Shown one piece after another: positions 34,000 through 42,081 of a stretch of DNA of 47,002 nt (positions within the stretch are counted from its first letter, which is position 1; each line of letters opens with the position of its first letter). The notes under the pieces are model-generated. The model ran no database searches, had not been told where the DNA came from, and saw nothing but the letters and a program-made list of their open reading frames with translations. This stretch comes from Anaerolineae bacterium. Its GTDB lineage: Bacteria > Chloroflexota > Anaerolineae > Aggregatilineales > J027. The stretch covers positions 1 through 47,002 of the forward strand of contig JAJTXY010000033.1 of assembly GCA_021463865.1 (NCBI GenBank), written 5' to 3'. A program made the position numbers and the translations under genes.

Positions 34000-36447
34000 A
34001 TGACCGATTTGCGTGATGCGCTGGATCAACTGCGGCATGATATTCAAGATCTGCCCCCTAGCCCAACTTCAGCCGATACCGCCGAACTCGAAAAAACCGC
34101 ACGGGAACTTTTGGCGCAGAGCAAAAATACCGCATATGAAGACGAGGCCCGCGAACTATTCAGTTTGTTGGCTCGGTTAAGTGCTCCCAGTTCGGTTTCG
34201 GCAGAGTCCAATCAGATACGGGGGCTGCTGCGACGGGCACGCATTCGGATTGAAATCGCCGGGGATGACCACGATTTTGATGAGGCGATTGATATTTTGG
34301 CGCAGGCGCTTGACCTCGACCCCGGTTATGTTGAGACGCACGATTTATTGATGCAAGCGGCGCAGCACAGTCCACAACATGCGATCAAGGTGCAGGGGTT
34401 GTTGGATCGTTATGGTCTGGTGCTAAACGCCGAGGACGAAACCGAAACGCCTTTGACACCGACCCCAGCGCCCCCTAAACGCACAGAAACCGCTCCTCCT
34501 CCCCCCAAATCCGCTGATATGACATCCAGCGGCCCGGCGGATGCGTTATTGTCGGAAATCGCTTCGGCCTATTACGCGGGGGACTATGCTCGCACAGTGG
34601 ATTTAGCCAACCGACTCCTCGCGGCTGACCCGAATAATGCACAAGCAGCGGAATATCGTCAAAAAGCCGATGACAATATGATGCGTGGGGTGGTGCCCGA
34701 TCATCGTATCCCCTTTGATGCGCGGGTGGCCTATAACCGAGCGAATTCACTGGTGCGGGCAGGCAATTATGATGAAGCCCAGCGGTTGTATCGGGAGGCA
34801 CGGGATATTGCGGAGCGGGCAGGCATCCCCAGTTGGAAAGATGTTGAACAAGCCCTGCTCGAAATTCAAGACTTGGCACTGGCCCGTGAACTTTTGGCCG
34901 ATGGAGATCGTCTGCTGATGGCGGATGATTGGGGCGGCGCATTAGCAAAATATGAAGGGGCACTGCGGGTTGTGCCGAATGACCCCGAAGGCGAAGAACG
35001 GGTGGCGCTTGTCCGTGAAGTGCAGCAGCAGTATGACCAAGCCAATGTGCAAATGAATATGTTGAGTGGATCGCTGCTGAAACGGGCCAAAGGACTGACC
35101 GACTTGTTGAATATGGCCTCGCGCATCCGGCAGAAATTACCCGGCAGCGAACGCCTGCAAGCAATGGTGTATGAAACCAACAGCCGGATTCAAAATATCA
35201 AAGCCCAACTCATCGCACAGGGTGAAGGGGCATTGGGGCGGATCGAAGCTGTGACCGCCGTTGAAGAAAAATTACGCTTGGTGGATGAGGCTGTTGAAGC
35301 CCTCCGCACCGCCGTTGAATTGGACGCCGCCGATCCTAAAGCGATGAATTTATTGCAACAGGCCCAACAATTCCGCGCCGATTTGGGTGAGGGGCGACAG
35401 GTCATGGAACGGGCCGCTGCGCTGATTGCCCAAAATTTTGACAATGAATTGGCCCAAGCCCGTCAAATGTTGAGTGGGTTGCGACATCAGGCCCAAGACC
35501 CGCGTTATCGTATGTTGGTGGCTGATTTGTTGAGCCGCCATTTGGAACGAGTCGAGGTCGCTATTGATCGGCGTGATGCTACCACCGCCGAACGCTGGTT
35601 AGCCATCGCCAAAGAAGAACCGTTCCGCATTTTGGGGCGGCGCACCGAGATTTTGAAACTGGAAGATGAAGTACGAGGGTTGCGACAAGGGCGTATTGTT
35701 CGACGGGTGGCCCTCGGTGGCGTGGCGTTGTTGATTTTGGGTGCGGTCTTGGTGTTGAGCCGGGATGCGTGGGAGCCGATTGTGAATCCACCCCCAACCG
35801 ATACCCCACAGCCAACCAATACCCTGACGCCAAGCAACACCCCAACGGCGACGAGTACGGCTTCGGTCACACCCACCGCCACGCCACAGCCCTCTGATCA
35901 AACCGCAACCGCAGGGTTTATCCAGACACGAATCGCTGGCACGCAGCAATCAGTGGAAGCAATGACCCAAACAGCGGAACGTATCGGTTTGGAATTCACC
36001 GAAACGATTCAATACATCAACCAGCAGGCCACGATTAATGCGAATGCCACGATTATTGGCTCGACCTTAATTGCAGGGACAGAGCAGGCACGGGCCACTG
36101 TGAATTATTTTAATACGCAGACAGCCACCTATCAGCCACCCTCACCCACGATACGCCCTAGTGAAACCAATACCCCGACAGCAACCCCAACAGTTCAAGA
36201 GGTGCTTTGTCGGGTGGCAAATCAAAATAGTGTTGGGCTTAATGTAAGATCGAGGCCGACTGTAAATTCAGAGTCGTTTACAATTATGCAAATAAACCAA
36301 GCCGCCGATGTGCTTGAATTAGCGCGGGATGAACGGGGTCAAATTTGGTTGCGCGTCAACTATGACCTAGATAACTCTATAGAAATCGAGGGCTGGGTAC
36401 GATCCGACTATGTAGTTGAACAGACCCGCTGCCCCGCTGTCAACTAA
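34000..36447 (+). CDS. Single-pass membrane protein with cytoplasmic TPR-like repeats and external SH3b domain
   Basis: An 815-residue protein with a good ribosome site (GGGGAG, 8 nt before the ATG). Residues 1-565 are helical, with TPR-like units such as DILAQALDLDPGYVETHDLL (about 96-115) and ANRLLAADPNNAQAAEYRQK, similar in style to repeats in the giant kinase-like protein upstream. A Pro/Thr-rich spacer lies near 148-170. A membrane helix (RVALGGVALLILGAVLVLS) spans about 568-587. A Thr/Pro linker and a C-terminal SH3b domain (VGLNVRSRPTVNSESFTIM ... EGWVRSDYV) lie outside. The topology mirrors the sensor kinases of this window without a kinase domain, so it may be the scaffold or receptor for the soluble kinase-like protein. 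Confidence 0.85.
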   Translation: MTDLRDALDQLRHDIQDLPPSPTSADTAELEKTARELLAQSKNTAYEDEARELFSLLARLSAPSSVSAESNQIRGLLRRARIRIEIAGDDHDFDEAIDILAQALDLDPGYVETHDLLMQAAQHSPQHAIKVQGLLDRYGLVLNAEDETETPLTPTPAPPKRTETAPPPPKSADMTSSGPADALLSEIASAYYAGDYARTVDLANRLLAADPNNAQAAEYRQKADDNMMRGVVPDHRIPFDARVAYNRANSLVRAGNYDEAQRLYREARDIAERAGIPSWKDVEQALLEIQDLALARELLADGDRLLMADDWGGALAKYEGALRVVPNDPEGEERVALVREVQQQYDQANVQMNMLSGSLLKRAKGLTDLLNMASRIRQKLPGSERLQAMVYETNSRIQNIKAQLIAQGEGALGRIEAVTAVEEKLRLVDEAVEALRTAVELDAADPKAMNLLQQAQQFRADLGEGRQVMERAAALIAQNFDNELAQARQMLSGLRHQAQDPRYRMLVADLLSRHLERVEVAIDRRDATTAERWLAIAKEEPFRILGRRTEILKLEDEVRGLRQGRIVRRVALGGVALLILGAVLVLSRDAWEPIVNPPPTDTPQPTNTLTPSNTPTATSTASVTPTATPQPSDQTATAGFIQTRIAGTQQSVEAMTQTAERIGLEFTETIQYINQQATINANATIIGSTLIAGTEQARATVNYFNTQTATYQPPSPTIRPSETNTPTATPTVQEVLCRVANQNSVGLNVRSRPTVNSESFTIMQINQAADVLELARDERGQIWLRVNYDLDNSIEIEGWVRSDYVVEQTRCPAVN

Positions 36448-36468
36448 ATTTGAACTAGCGACGACATA

Positions 36469-36498
36469 ATGCCCTATTGTTTGATTACAATGGGGCAT
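36469..36498 (+). terminator. Probable terminator of the kinase/TPR unit
   Basis: ATGCCCTATTG (36469-36479) pairs over 11 positions, one G-T, with CAATGGGGCAT (36488-36498) around an 8-base loop, followed by TTCTATT. The T-run is weak but the stem is strong, and it lies 21 nt after the stop. Confidence 0.65.
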
Positions 36499-36642
36499 TT
36501 CTATTCGCATGTTCGATTGCCGTTTTTGCGTCACCCTCCGAACCTGATCTGCTTTTTCGCCAATCTACCACAAGATAATCTTAAAAATCAATATAGGGTA
36601 ACACACTTTTTTCAATAGAGCAGAATACGGCAAAGAGTGTGA

Positions 36643-37329
36643 TTAGCTTTCCCTTCGTTTCAAGACGATGACTAAATCATCTGTCATACCCGGATCGGTG
36701 TGATCTTCACGGATAATCAGTGGTTTGAACTCCGCTAAGACCTCTGACCATTTATCCTTATCCCAAAGTTGGCGGAAAACGCCGTCTCCACCAAATAGTT
36801 GGTCGTTTTCCCGATCAAATAAACCACAGTTCTTATCAGTTTGATAGGGCACATCAAAAACAATATACGGCGCAATCATAAGCTGTTTCTGCAAGGCGTA
36901 TCGGATTTCTTGGGCACTATGATAATGTTCCATCAATCCGCCGTGGGTAATGGCAGCAAACTCATCACGTTGGAATTCAAGGTGAATTTTGTTTAAGTCC
37001 TTCAATTGAAAAGAAATGTCCTTATTAGGGACAAGCCTCTCTGCATTCCGTTGGGCCTGCCCCATAATTTCGGGGTCAATATCAATTCCGACCACCGAAT
37101 ACCCCATATTGACAAGTGAGATGGCATGGCGACCCGGCCCACACCCCGCTTCCAAGATACGACTTCCGGGGTTCACTAAAAGGTCAACGAGGCCCAAAAA
37201 TGTATAGTTTCGCTGTTGCCATTTGGTGATATACACCTCTGTCACTTCATAGGCGTTGCGGCTGATAAAAAGCTGTTTCCATTTCCATGCTTCTCCACCC
37301 AAAGATTCTACATTGTTGAGATTATTCAT
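36643..37329 (-). CDS. Class I SAM-dependent methyltransferase paired with the TIR protein
   Basis: A 228-residue Rossmann-fold methyltransferase: ILEAGCGPGRHAISLVNMG (motif I, about 76-94), VVGIDIDPEIMGQAQRNA (motif II), and FAAITHGGLMEHYH (motif IV region). The closest general pattern is small-molecule methyltransferases (Methyltransf_11/25), not DNA methyltransferases, as no DPPY-type motif is present. It overlaps the TIR-GAF gene by 8 nt and is AT-richer than surrounding genes, so the two came as one unit. The substrate is unknown; association with a TIR protein suggests modification of a signalling molecule, of NAD-derived product, or of a host target, all of which is speculation. Confidence 0.85.
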   Translation of the reverse strand: MNNLNNVESLGGEAWKWKQLFISRNAYEVTEVYITKWQQRNYTFLGLVDLLVNPGSRILEAGCGPGRHAISLVNMGYSVVGIDIDPEIMGQAQRNAERLVPNKDISFQLKDLNKIHLEFQRDEFAAITHGGLMEHYHSAQEIRYALQKQLMIAPYIVFDVPYQTDKNCGLFDRENDQLFGGDGVFRQLWDKDKWSEVLAEFKPLIIREDHTDPGMTDDLVIVLKRRES

Positions 37330-38491
37330 TGTTTGATACCCTAAAGATTGTCACTGCATTTGCTATGGTAACGTAACGAGAAAGCTGCATAAGCAGATTA
37401 CGATGTTCATGCGTAAAATTATCGCGTTTATATGATTCTACGTTAATAACTCCTATAGCTTTCTTTCCGGCTTTAATCGGAACCGCCAGAAGAGATTTTG
37501 TTTTTGGGTTATTATTAATATATATTTCTTGCAAAAATGGATGTTTAACATTATTGGCTCGTAGTGGTTTACTGTTTTCAGCGACCCAACCCACAATACC
37601 TCTCTCGTTGCGAGGAGTGTTATTTGAAATGGGGATATTAAGCCTAGCCTTATCATCCGGAACGTCAATTTCGGCTTCACATTTTAAATAACGACTACCT
37701 TCTTTTTCTATAACTAATCGAATAATGCCACTTTCCGCACCGCCAATAAGCATTGCTGCCTCAAGGATTAAGTGATAGAATGCCTTACGATCAATTGAAT
37801 TCTGTGATTCTTGTCTCATCACCTTAATAAGCTCATTGGTAATATCAAAGTGCTTACGCTGCTCCTCTCTAAACTTTCTTTCTAATTTCTCAGATTCCTC
37901 AATAAACATCTTTATGATTCCAAATCCTCTAATACCCTCTGGCACAAGGTCTATTAAAAATTCATCATATAAATACTTGTTTTTGTCGCCGTTTTTCCAG
38001 CCATTCCACTTTTCAGCGTCATATCGTATACATCTAGTAATATTATATAGATTATCGTCATCATTAATAGCTTTCTGAATATTTCTTAAACCCGCAACTT
38101 CTAATTTGCCTGATCTGAATTCGACTATATCTAAAGCTCCAACGCATTTAAATACTGCACTTTTTTTCCCCAATTTAGTTCCTGCTTCACTCGCAGACAT
38201 TGAGAGGCATAACGGTACAATTCGAATATTATTTTCACATGCGAGTTCCAGCTCAAATTTGACATATTGGCTTTTAATCGAGTCATCCGAGATACAAAAG
38301 CAGACACAGGTGGAGTTCTCCATAGCCGATACAATGCGCTCCTTCCAAGGGTCTCCGGGCTTGATATCGGATGTATCAAACCAAACTAGATTGCCCGCTT
38401 CCTTCAATTTTTCACTTAGCTCTGTTGCAAAATCTTTATCCTTCCGAGAATAAGAAATAAAAATGTGCCGTTTGTCGCTTTGGATACTCAT
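37322..38491 (-). CDS. TIR-GAF two-domain protein, candidate NAD-cleaving immune effector
   Basis: A 389-residue protein. The TIR domain spans about 8-150: HIFISYSRKDKDFA (9-22), VWFDTSDIKPGD (36-47), and SQYVKFELELACE (74-86) with Glu80 where NADase-active TIR domains carry their catalytic Glu. A coiled region (FREEQRKHFDITNELI) leads to a C-terminal GAF domain (about 225-385) with ERGIVGWVAENSKPLRA, SLLAVPIKAGKKAIGVINVES and NFTHEHRNLLMQLS. GAF domains bind cyclic nucleotides or other small ligands, so ligand sensing could switch the TIR activity. I chose the ATG at 38491, with GAGGAGG about 11 nt upstream. The downstream methyltransferase overlaps by 8 nt. Defence function is inferred, not shown. 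Confidence 0.88.
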   Translation of the reverse strand: MSIQSDKRHIFISYSRKDKDFATELSEKLKEAGNLVWFDTSDIKPGDPWKERIVSAMENSTCVCFCISDDSIKSQYVKFELELACENNIRIVPLCLSMSASEAGTKLGKKSAVFKCVGALDIVEFRSGKLEVAGLRNIQKAINDDDNLYNITRCIRYDAEKWNGWKNGDKNKYLYDEFLIDLVPEGIRGFGIIKMFIEESEKLERKFREEQRKHFDITNELIKVMRQESQNSIDRKAFYHLILEAAMLIGGAESGIIRLVIEKEGSRYLKCEAEIDVPDDKARLNIPISNNTPRNERGIVGWVAENSKPLRANNVKHPFLQEIYINNNPKTKSLLAVPIKAGKKAIGVINVESYKRDNFTHEHRNLLMQLSRYVTIANAVTIFRVSNNE

Positions 38492-39009
38492 ATGGTCAAT
38501 TTTCCTCCTCACTTTACTTTGTATTGGATATTGATTTATTATATACGAAATTAAATACTCATTCAACCATTGCACATGACTACCCCAAAACCCTGCTATC
38601 ATGGCAAGTCAGGAAGTGTCTCATAAACGACATGGCGGTGACTGACCATCTACTGCGGATCGGATGTGACAGTCGCCAATGCGTCCATAGGTTCGGCACG
38701 AATGCCATTTTTAACAAACGGTTGCCTTTTCGGTTGACCTGTTGTATCGGCGTTGAAACGAATTCTCTTTCATTCACGCTAATAGACTACCCATCTCGGT
38801 AAAAGCGCGTCATGGCAGCGATCTTTTCGGCTACCCAAGTGCCCAATCAGAAAAAATAACCAAATACAAACCAAAGTGAGTCTTATCAGTGAAAGAACCC
38901 GTTGCCTTTAACTCAAATTTGTATATTTCTACGAGATGGAGAAGTGGGGCAAGCATTGTTAGCAGAGACAAAAAAAACCAGCTATATTCTGGTTGTGTTG
39001 TTGCTATTT
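38492..39009. other. Gene-poor stretch upstream of the TIR gene
   Basis: About 500 bases with no coding sequence I can support. Frames of 60-90 codons exist on both strands but resemble no known family, and stops are frequent. The AT-rich character continues from the TIR cassette until about 38575. It contains the tRNA-Val terminator at 38970-38994. It may hold decayed mobile-element sequence, but no transposase motif or terminal repeat was recognised. Confidence 0.5.
38970..38994 (-). terminator. Rho-independent terminator after tRNA-Val
   Basis: On the minus strand AACCAG (38994-38989), a 7-base loop, then CTGGTT (38981-38976), followed by a run of T ending near 38970. It lies 15 nt past the tRNA CCA end. 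Confidence 0.75.
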
Positions 39010-39086
39010 TGGTGGGACGTATAGGACTCGAACCTACGACCTCTTCGATGTCAACGAAGCGCTCTAGCCAACTGAGCTAACGTCCC
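39010..39086 (-). tRNA. tRNA-Val (anticodon GAC), CCA encoded
   Basis: On the minus strand GGGACGT (39086-39080) pairs with ACGTCCC (39020-39014). The D-arm is GCTC...GAGC, the anticodon stem CTTCG/CGAAG encloses TTGACAT with GAC, and the T-arm carries GGTTCGAGTCC. Discriminator A (39013) is followed by CCA in the DNA (39012-39010). Confidence 0.96.
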
Positions 39087-39099
39087 ATTGATAAATAAG

Positions 39100-39128
39100 A
39101 TTATAGTGCGGCACAATGGATTTGACAA
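39100..39128 (-). promoter_or_regulatory. Promoter of tRNA-Val
   Basis: TTGTCA (39128-39123), a 17-base spacer, and a perfect TATAAT (39105-39100) on the minus strand, 13 nt before the first base of the tRNA. This is an almost ideal sigma70 promoter for a stable RNA. Confidence 0.75.
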
Positions 39129-39184
39129 GATAGTATTTTACTCAATGACAAATTTTACGGCTGGCAACGGCTGATGGCGCGAAA

Positions 39185-40231
39185 ATGACACTCAATGAAT
39201 TAACGGATATTCTGCCAACCTTAACCGCAGGCATCTTAGCAATCGGGCTAATTTTGTTTCTGTTGGCCCTGCGATTATTCCGACGTGGACGACGGGCCAG
39301 CATGTGGCAAAGTCGGCGGCAGGCAGGTAAACGTGGCTTCCGATTGATGCTGACGGCGATTGGATTTTTGGGTCTAAGCGCGATGCTGTGTGTTACTACC
39401 ATCATTTTTAACAGTCTGGATGAGGATGAGGGCGACAATGCCACCCCTGTTGCAGATGTCGTCACAACTACGGAGAGCGCAACTATCTCAACTGAAACAC
39501 CAACCAGCACGGCGACTTTTGAGGTAACCGACACTGCTACCCCAACCGCGACTCCTGAGGGGACAGTGACAGACGAAGCGACTGAAACACCCACTGAAGC
39601 AGCCACTGAAGCATCGGCAGCGAGTAGTGGCGGTGAAGACCAAAGCACGCCCTCGCCAGAAAATACAGTGATTACACCTACTGCCACCCTATCGCCATCA
39701 ACAACGGCAAGCGTCACCGCCTCGCCATCTATGACCACTACCAGCACAGCAACTAACTCGCCAACTGTCACCAATACGGCAACCATGACCATCACCGCAT
39801 CTCCCACTGACGCCCCTAGCGGAACGCCTACGATTACGCCCTTCCCTACCCTACCCATGAACATTACACCGCCAGTGGCCCAAGCAACCCCAGCCGAAAA
39901 TATCAGTATGCGGGTCGCGGCGATTTCGGAAGGCTTGACAGCGGATTTTCAGCCCCTCACCCCGCGTGAAACATTTGAGATCGGGGTGCACCGCCTCTAC
40001 TTTTTCATTCATTTCCGCAATATGAATTCGGGCATCCTCTGGCGACCTGCCCTTTTTAAAGATGGGGACTATCTGGATGGGGGTACGTATCTATGGGGAC
40101 TGCAAGCCGAAGGGGAAAGTTATTTCTTCTTTGGTAGGGGCGCTGGATTTGAGGCCGGGAGTTATGAAATCCGCATTTACGTTGGGGATGAAGCCGAGCC
40201 GCTGGCAACTGAGACCTTCACGATTCAATAA
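39185..40231 (+). CDS. Membrane protein with Thr-rich linker and unknown beta-rich C-terminal domain
   Basis: A 348-residue protein. Two hydrophobic segments lie near the N-terminus (LTAGILAIGLILFLLALRLF at about 11-30, and LMLTAIGFLGLSAMLCVTTIIF at about 55-76) with an Arg-rich loop between. Residues 80-225 are a Thr/Ser/Pro-rich, acidic linker. The last 115 residues form a compact beta-rich domain (ISMRVAAISEGLTADF ... IYVGDEAEPLATETF) with many aromatics; I do not recognise a family. It was probably displayed outside the cell on a long stalk. There is no clear ribosome site. It lies between tRNA-Val and psuG, convergent with the latter, and shows no operon partner. Confidence 0.75.
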   Translation: MTLNELTDILPTLTAGILAIGLILFLLALRLFRRGRRASMWQSRRQAGKRGFRLMLTAIGFLGLSAMLCVTTIIFNSLDEDEGDNATPVADVVTTTESATISTETPTSTATFEVTDTATPTATPEGTVTDEATETPTEAATEASAASSGGEDQSTPSPENTVITPTATLSPSTTASVTASPSMTTTSTATNSPTVTNTATMTITASPTDAPSGTPTITPFPTLPMNITPPVAQATPAENISMRVAAISEGLTADFQPLTPRETFEIGVHRLYFFIHFRNMNSGILWRPALFKDGDYLDGGTYLWGLQAEGESYFFFGRGAGFEAGSYEIRIYVGDEAEPLATETFTIQ

Positions 40232-40253
40232 ATTGCCAACGACTCGCGGCTGG

Positions 40254-41171
40254 CTAGCCTAATTTCTTCAATTCCACCGCGATTTGAGCGGCAACGGAAG
40301 CATTATTCCGCAATAGGGCCAGATTCGCCTGTAAACTCTCGCCGCCGGAAATTTCCACTAGACGAGAAAGCAAAAATGGCGTGATGTCCTTACCTACGAC
40401 ATGCTGGGCATCAGCATCGGCAAGAGCCTGTTGAATATCAGCCTCAATTTTGGCTGGGTCAAGGGCGGCACTGGTTGGAATGGGGGCTGTTACCAAAACC
40501 CCACTTCGCATTCCAAAGCCCCAATGAGCAGACAATAGGGCAGCGGCTTCTCGCGGATTGTGGACACAATCTTGCAGCATCAAGCCGCTGGTGGGGGTAT
40601 AGAAAGCTGGGAATTCATGGGTTTGATAGCCCACCACCGGAACACCATAGGTTTCGAGCCATTCCAATGTGCGGGGCAAATCCAAAATCGCTTTAGCCCC
40701 GGCGCAGACTACGGCGACAGGTGTCCGGCTGAGTTCAGGCAAATCGGCGCTGACGTCCCATGCCGTGCCACGATGGACGCCGCCAATACCCCCTGTGGCA
40801 AAAATGGGAATTCCCGCCATATACGCTACCAGCATTGTGCCCGCTACCGTTGTTGCTCCATATTCGCGGTGGGCGATCACCGAGCCAAAATCGCGGCGGC
40901 TGACCTTACGAACGGGGGTATCACCTGTCGCTAGACGTTCCATCTCATGTGGCGAGAGGCCCGCTTTGACATGGCCTTCAATAATGGCGATGGTGGCAGG
41001 TACAGCCCCATGCTGACGCACCGTCGTTTCCAATTCCTGCGCCAACTTCAAATTATCGGGCCACGGGAGGCCGTGTGAAATAACGGTGGATTCGAGGGCT
41101 ACAATCGCACGTCCGGCGGCTTTGGCCTCGGCTACTTCGGGGGAAAGAATCACAGAATTTTCAGTTCTCAT
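40254..41171 (-). CDS. psuG: Pseudouridine-5'-phosphate glycosidase
   Basis: PsuG breaks the C-C glycosidic bond of pseudouridine-5'-phosphate to give uracil and ribose-5-phosphate. The 305-residue product has the family signature IVALESTVISHGLPWPDN (23-40, with conserved Glu27), IAIIEGHVKAGLS, FATGGIGGVHRG, CAGAKAILDLPRTLEWLETYGVPVVGY and the C-terminal DITPFLLSRLVEISGG. I chose the ATG at 41171, with AGAGG 4 nt upstream; an ATG at 41192 is also in frame. PsuK, the pseudouridine kinase, is not adjacent. The upstream lipoprotein gene ends 7 nt before. The ribose-5-phosphate formed is the substrate type of the RpiB encoded 12 kb away. Confidence 0.95.
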   Translation of the reverse strand: MRTENSVILSPEVAEAKAAGRAIVALESTVISHGLPWPDNLKLAQELETTVRQHGAVPATIAIIEGHVKAGLSPHEMERLATGDTPVRKVSRRDFGSVIAHREYGATTVAGTMLVAYMAGIPIFATGGIGGVHRGTAWDVSADLPELSRTPVAVVCAGAKAILDLPRTLEWLETYGVPVVGYQTHEFPAFYTPTSGLMLQDCVHNPREAAALLSAHWGFGMRSGVLVTAPIPTSAALDPAKIEADIQQALADADAQHVVGKDITPFLLSRLVEISGGESLQANLALLRNNASVAAQIAVELKKLG

Positions 41172-41178
41172 TTGACCT

Positions 41179-41943
41179 CTACTGGGGTGCATCTACTACG
41201 GGCAAGGTGCTGGTATCGCCTGTCACAGTGACAAAATTGGCTAAAATCCAGCCATAACCTGTCCCAACTTCAATCGCATACCATGCTGAATCGGCACTGC
41301 GTCCAGCTACCAAGACCGCCTCGTTCGGTACTGCCTCAAATACCACTTGATAGGATGTGGCAGGGCCTTGTCGTACTGGCGTACCGATGTTCACTGTTCC
41401 GGGTATACTGGGCGGCAGATTGGGAATTCCATTGGCCTCCTCGGTCGCGGCTGGCTCAGAACCGCCACTTGTGGATGATTCTGGTGTAACGGCAGGCAGC
41501 AAAATATCAGGGGCGGACTTAATCATAATGCTCGTGGTCGCTATGGCGCTGGCAGTTCCATCGGCACGGAAGGCTTGCACATTGACCAAATAAGCCTGAT
41601 TCCCTGCTGCCGTCCATGTCAAAATCGCTTCAAGGCGTGCATCACCAGCGGGGTTGGCAGCTTCTTGAGTCAAGATCACAGGTTGACCGGGAATATCAAT
41701 GGTGACTTCAATTCGCGCCACCCCCGGCCCCAAATCACGCGCGACGGCATGGATAGTTATTTCTGACCCGACCGCGTAGGCAGTTCCAGCAGCGGGGGCA
41801 AGAATCAACACCGTCGGACGGTCTTCGGTCAGCAGCGGCTTTTCGGATGTGGCGCTGTCCTCAGAAATCAGATTGCAGGCCAATGTTGCAAACAATAGGG
41901 CAATAAGAGCAATCAAAACCGGCTGCGAGTTGCGTTTTGGCAT
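41179..41943 (-). CDS. Lipoprotein with SH3b domain
   Basis: A 254-residue exported lipoprotein. The signal segment LIALIALLFATLAC ends in a lipobox with Cys23. A Ser/Glu-rich spacer and a beta-rich region follow (about 45-150: VLILAPAAGTAYAVGSEITI and RIEVTIDIPG, reminiscent of Ig-like bacterial repeats). The C-terminal SH3b (about 180-245) has VNIGTPVRQGPATSYQVV and GYGWILANFVTV. I chose the ATG at 41943 because GAGGA lies 5 nt upstream and this places the lipobox at the normal distance. It probably binds cell-wall components or proteins at the cell surface. Its gene precedes psuG closely, though no functional link is evident. Confidence 0.85.
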   Translation of the reverse strand: MPKRNSQPVLIALIALLFATLACNLISEDSATSEKPLLTEDRPTVLILAPAAGTAYAVGSEITIHAVARDLGPGVARIEVTIDIPGQPVILTQEAANPAGDARLEAILTWTAAGNQAYLVNVQAFRADGTASAIATTSIMIKSAPDILLPAVTPESSTSGGSEPAATEEANGIPNLPPSIPGTVNIGTPVRQGPATSYQVVFEAVPNEAVLVAGRSADSAWYAIEVGTGYGWILANFVTVTGDTSTLPVVDAPQ

Positions 41944-42081
41944 AGTTCCTCGCCTGTAGGAGATAATCAATTTTGGCGACTCAGTTTACCACAGAATCCC
42001 CTAACTCAAGGTAGGCTTCTGCCCGCCGCCTTCCAAATTTCTGATAAAATAGGAATGAATCTTTTGGCAATAGGAAATTCT

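Noticed and set aside
34475-35164. 229-codon minus-strand frame
   Set aside because: Antisense to the TPR/SH3b gene, His/Pro/Arg-rich with no family pattern; the plus-strand gene has clear domains.
38580-38777. 65-codon minus-strand frame upstream of the TIR gene, considered as a transposase remnant
   Set aside because: No transposase motif, no terminal repeats and no support in neighbouring frames; left as unassigned sequence.
39142-39864. Long 240-codon minus-strand frame rich in Val/Ala
   Set aside because: It lies antisense to the Thr-rich linker of the membrane protein gene; GC-patterned repeats keep the reverse frame open. No domain is visible.
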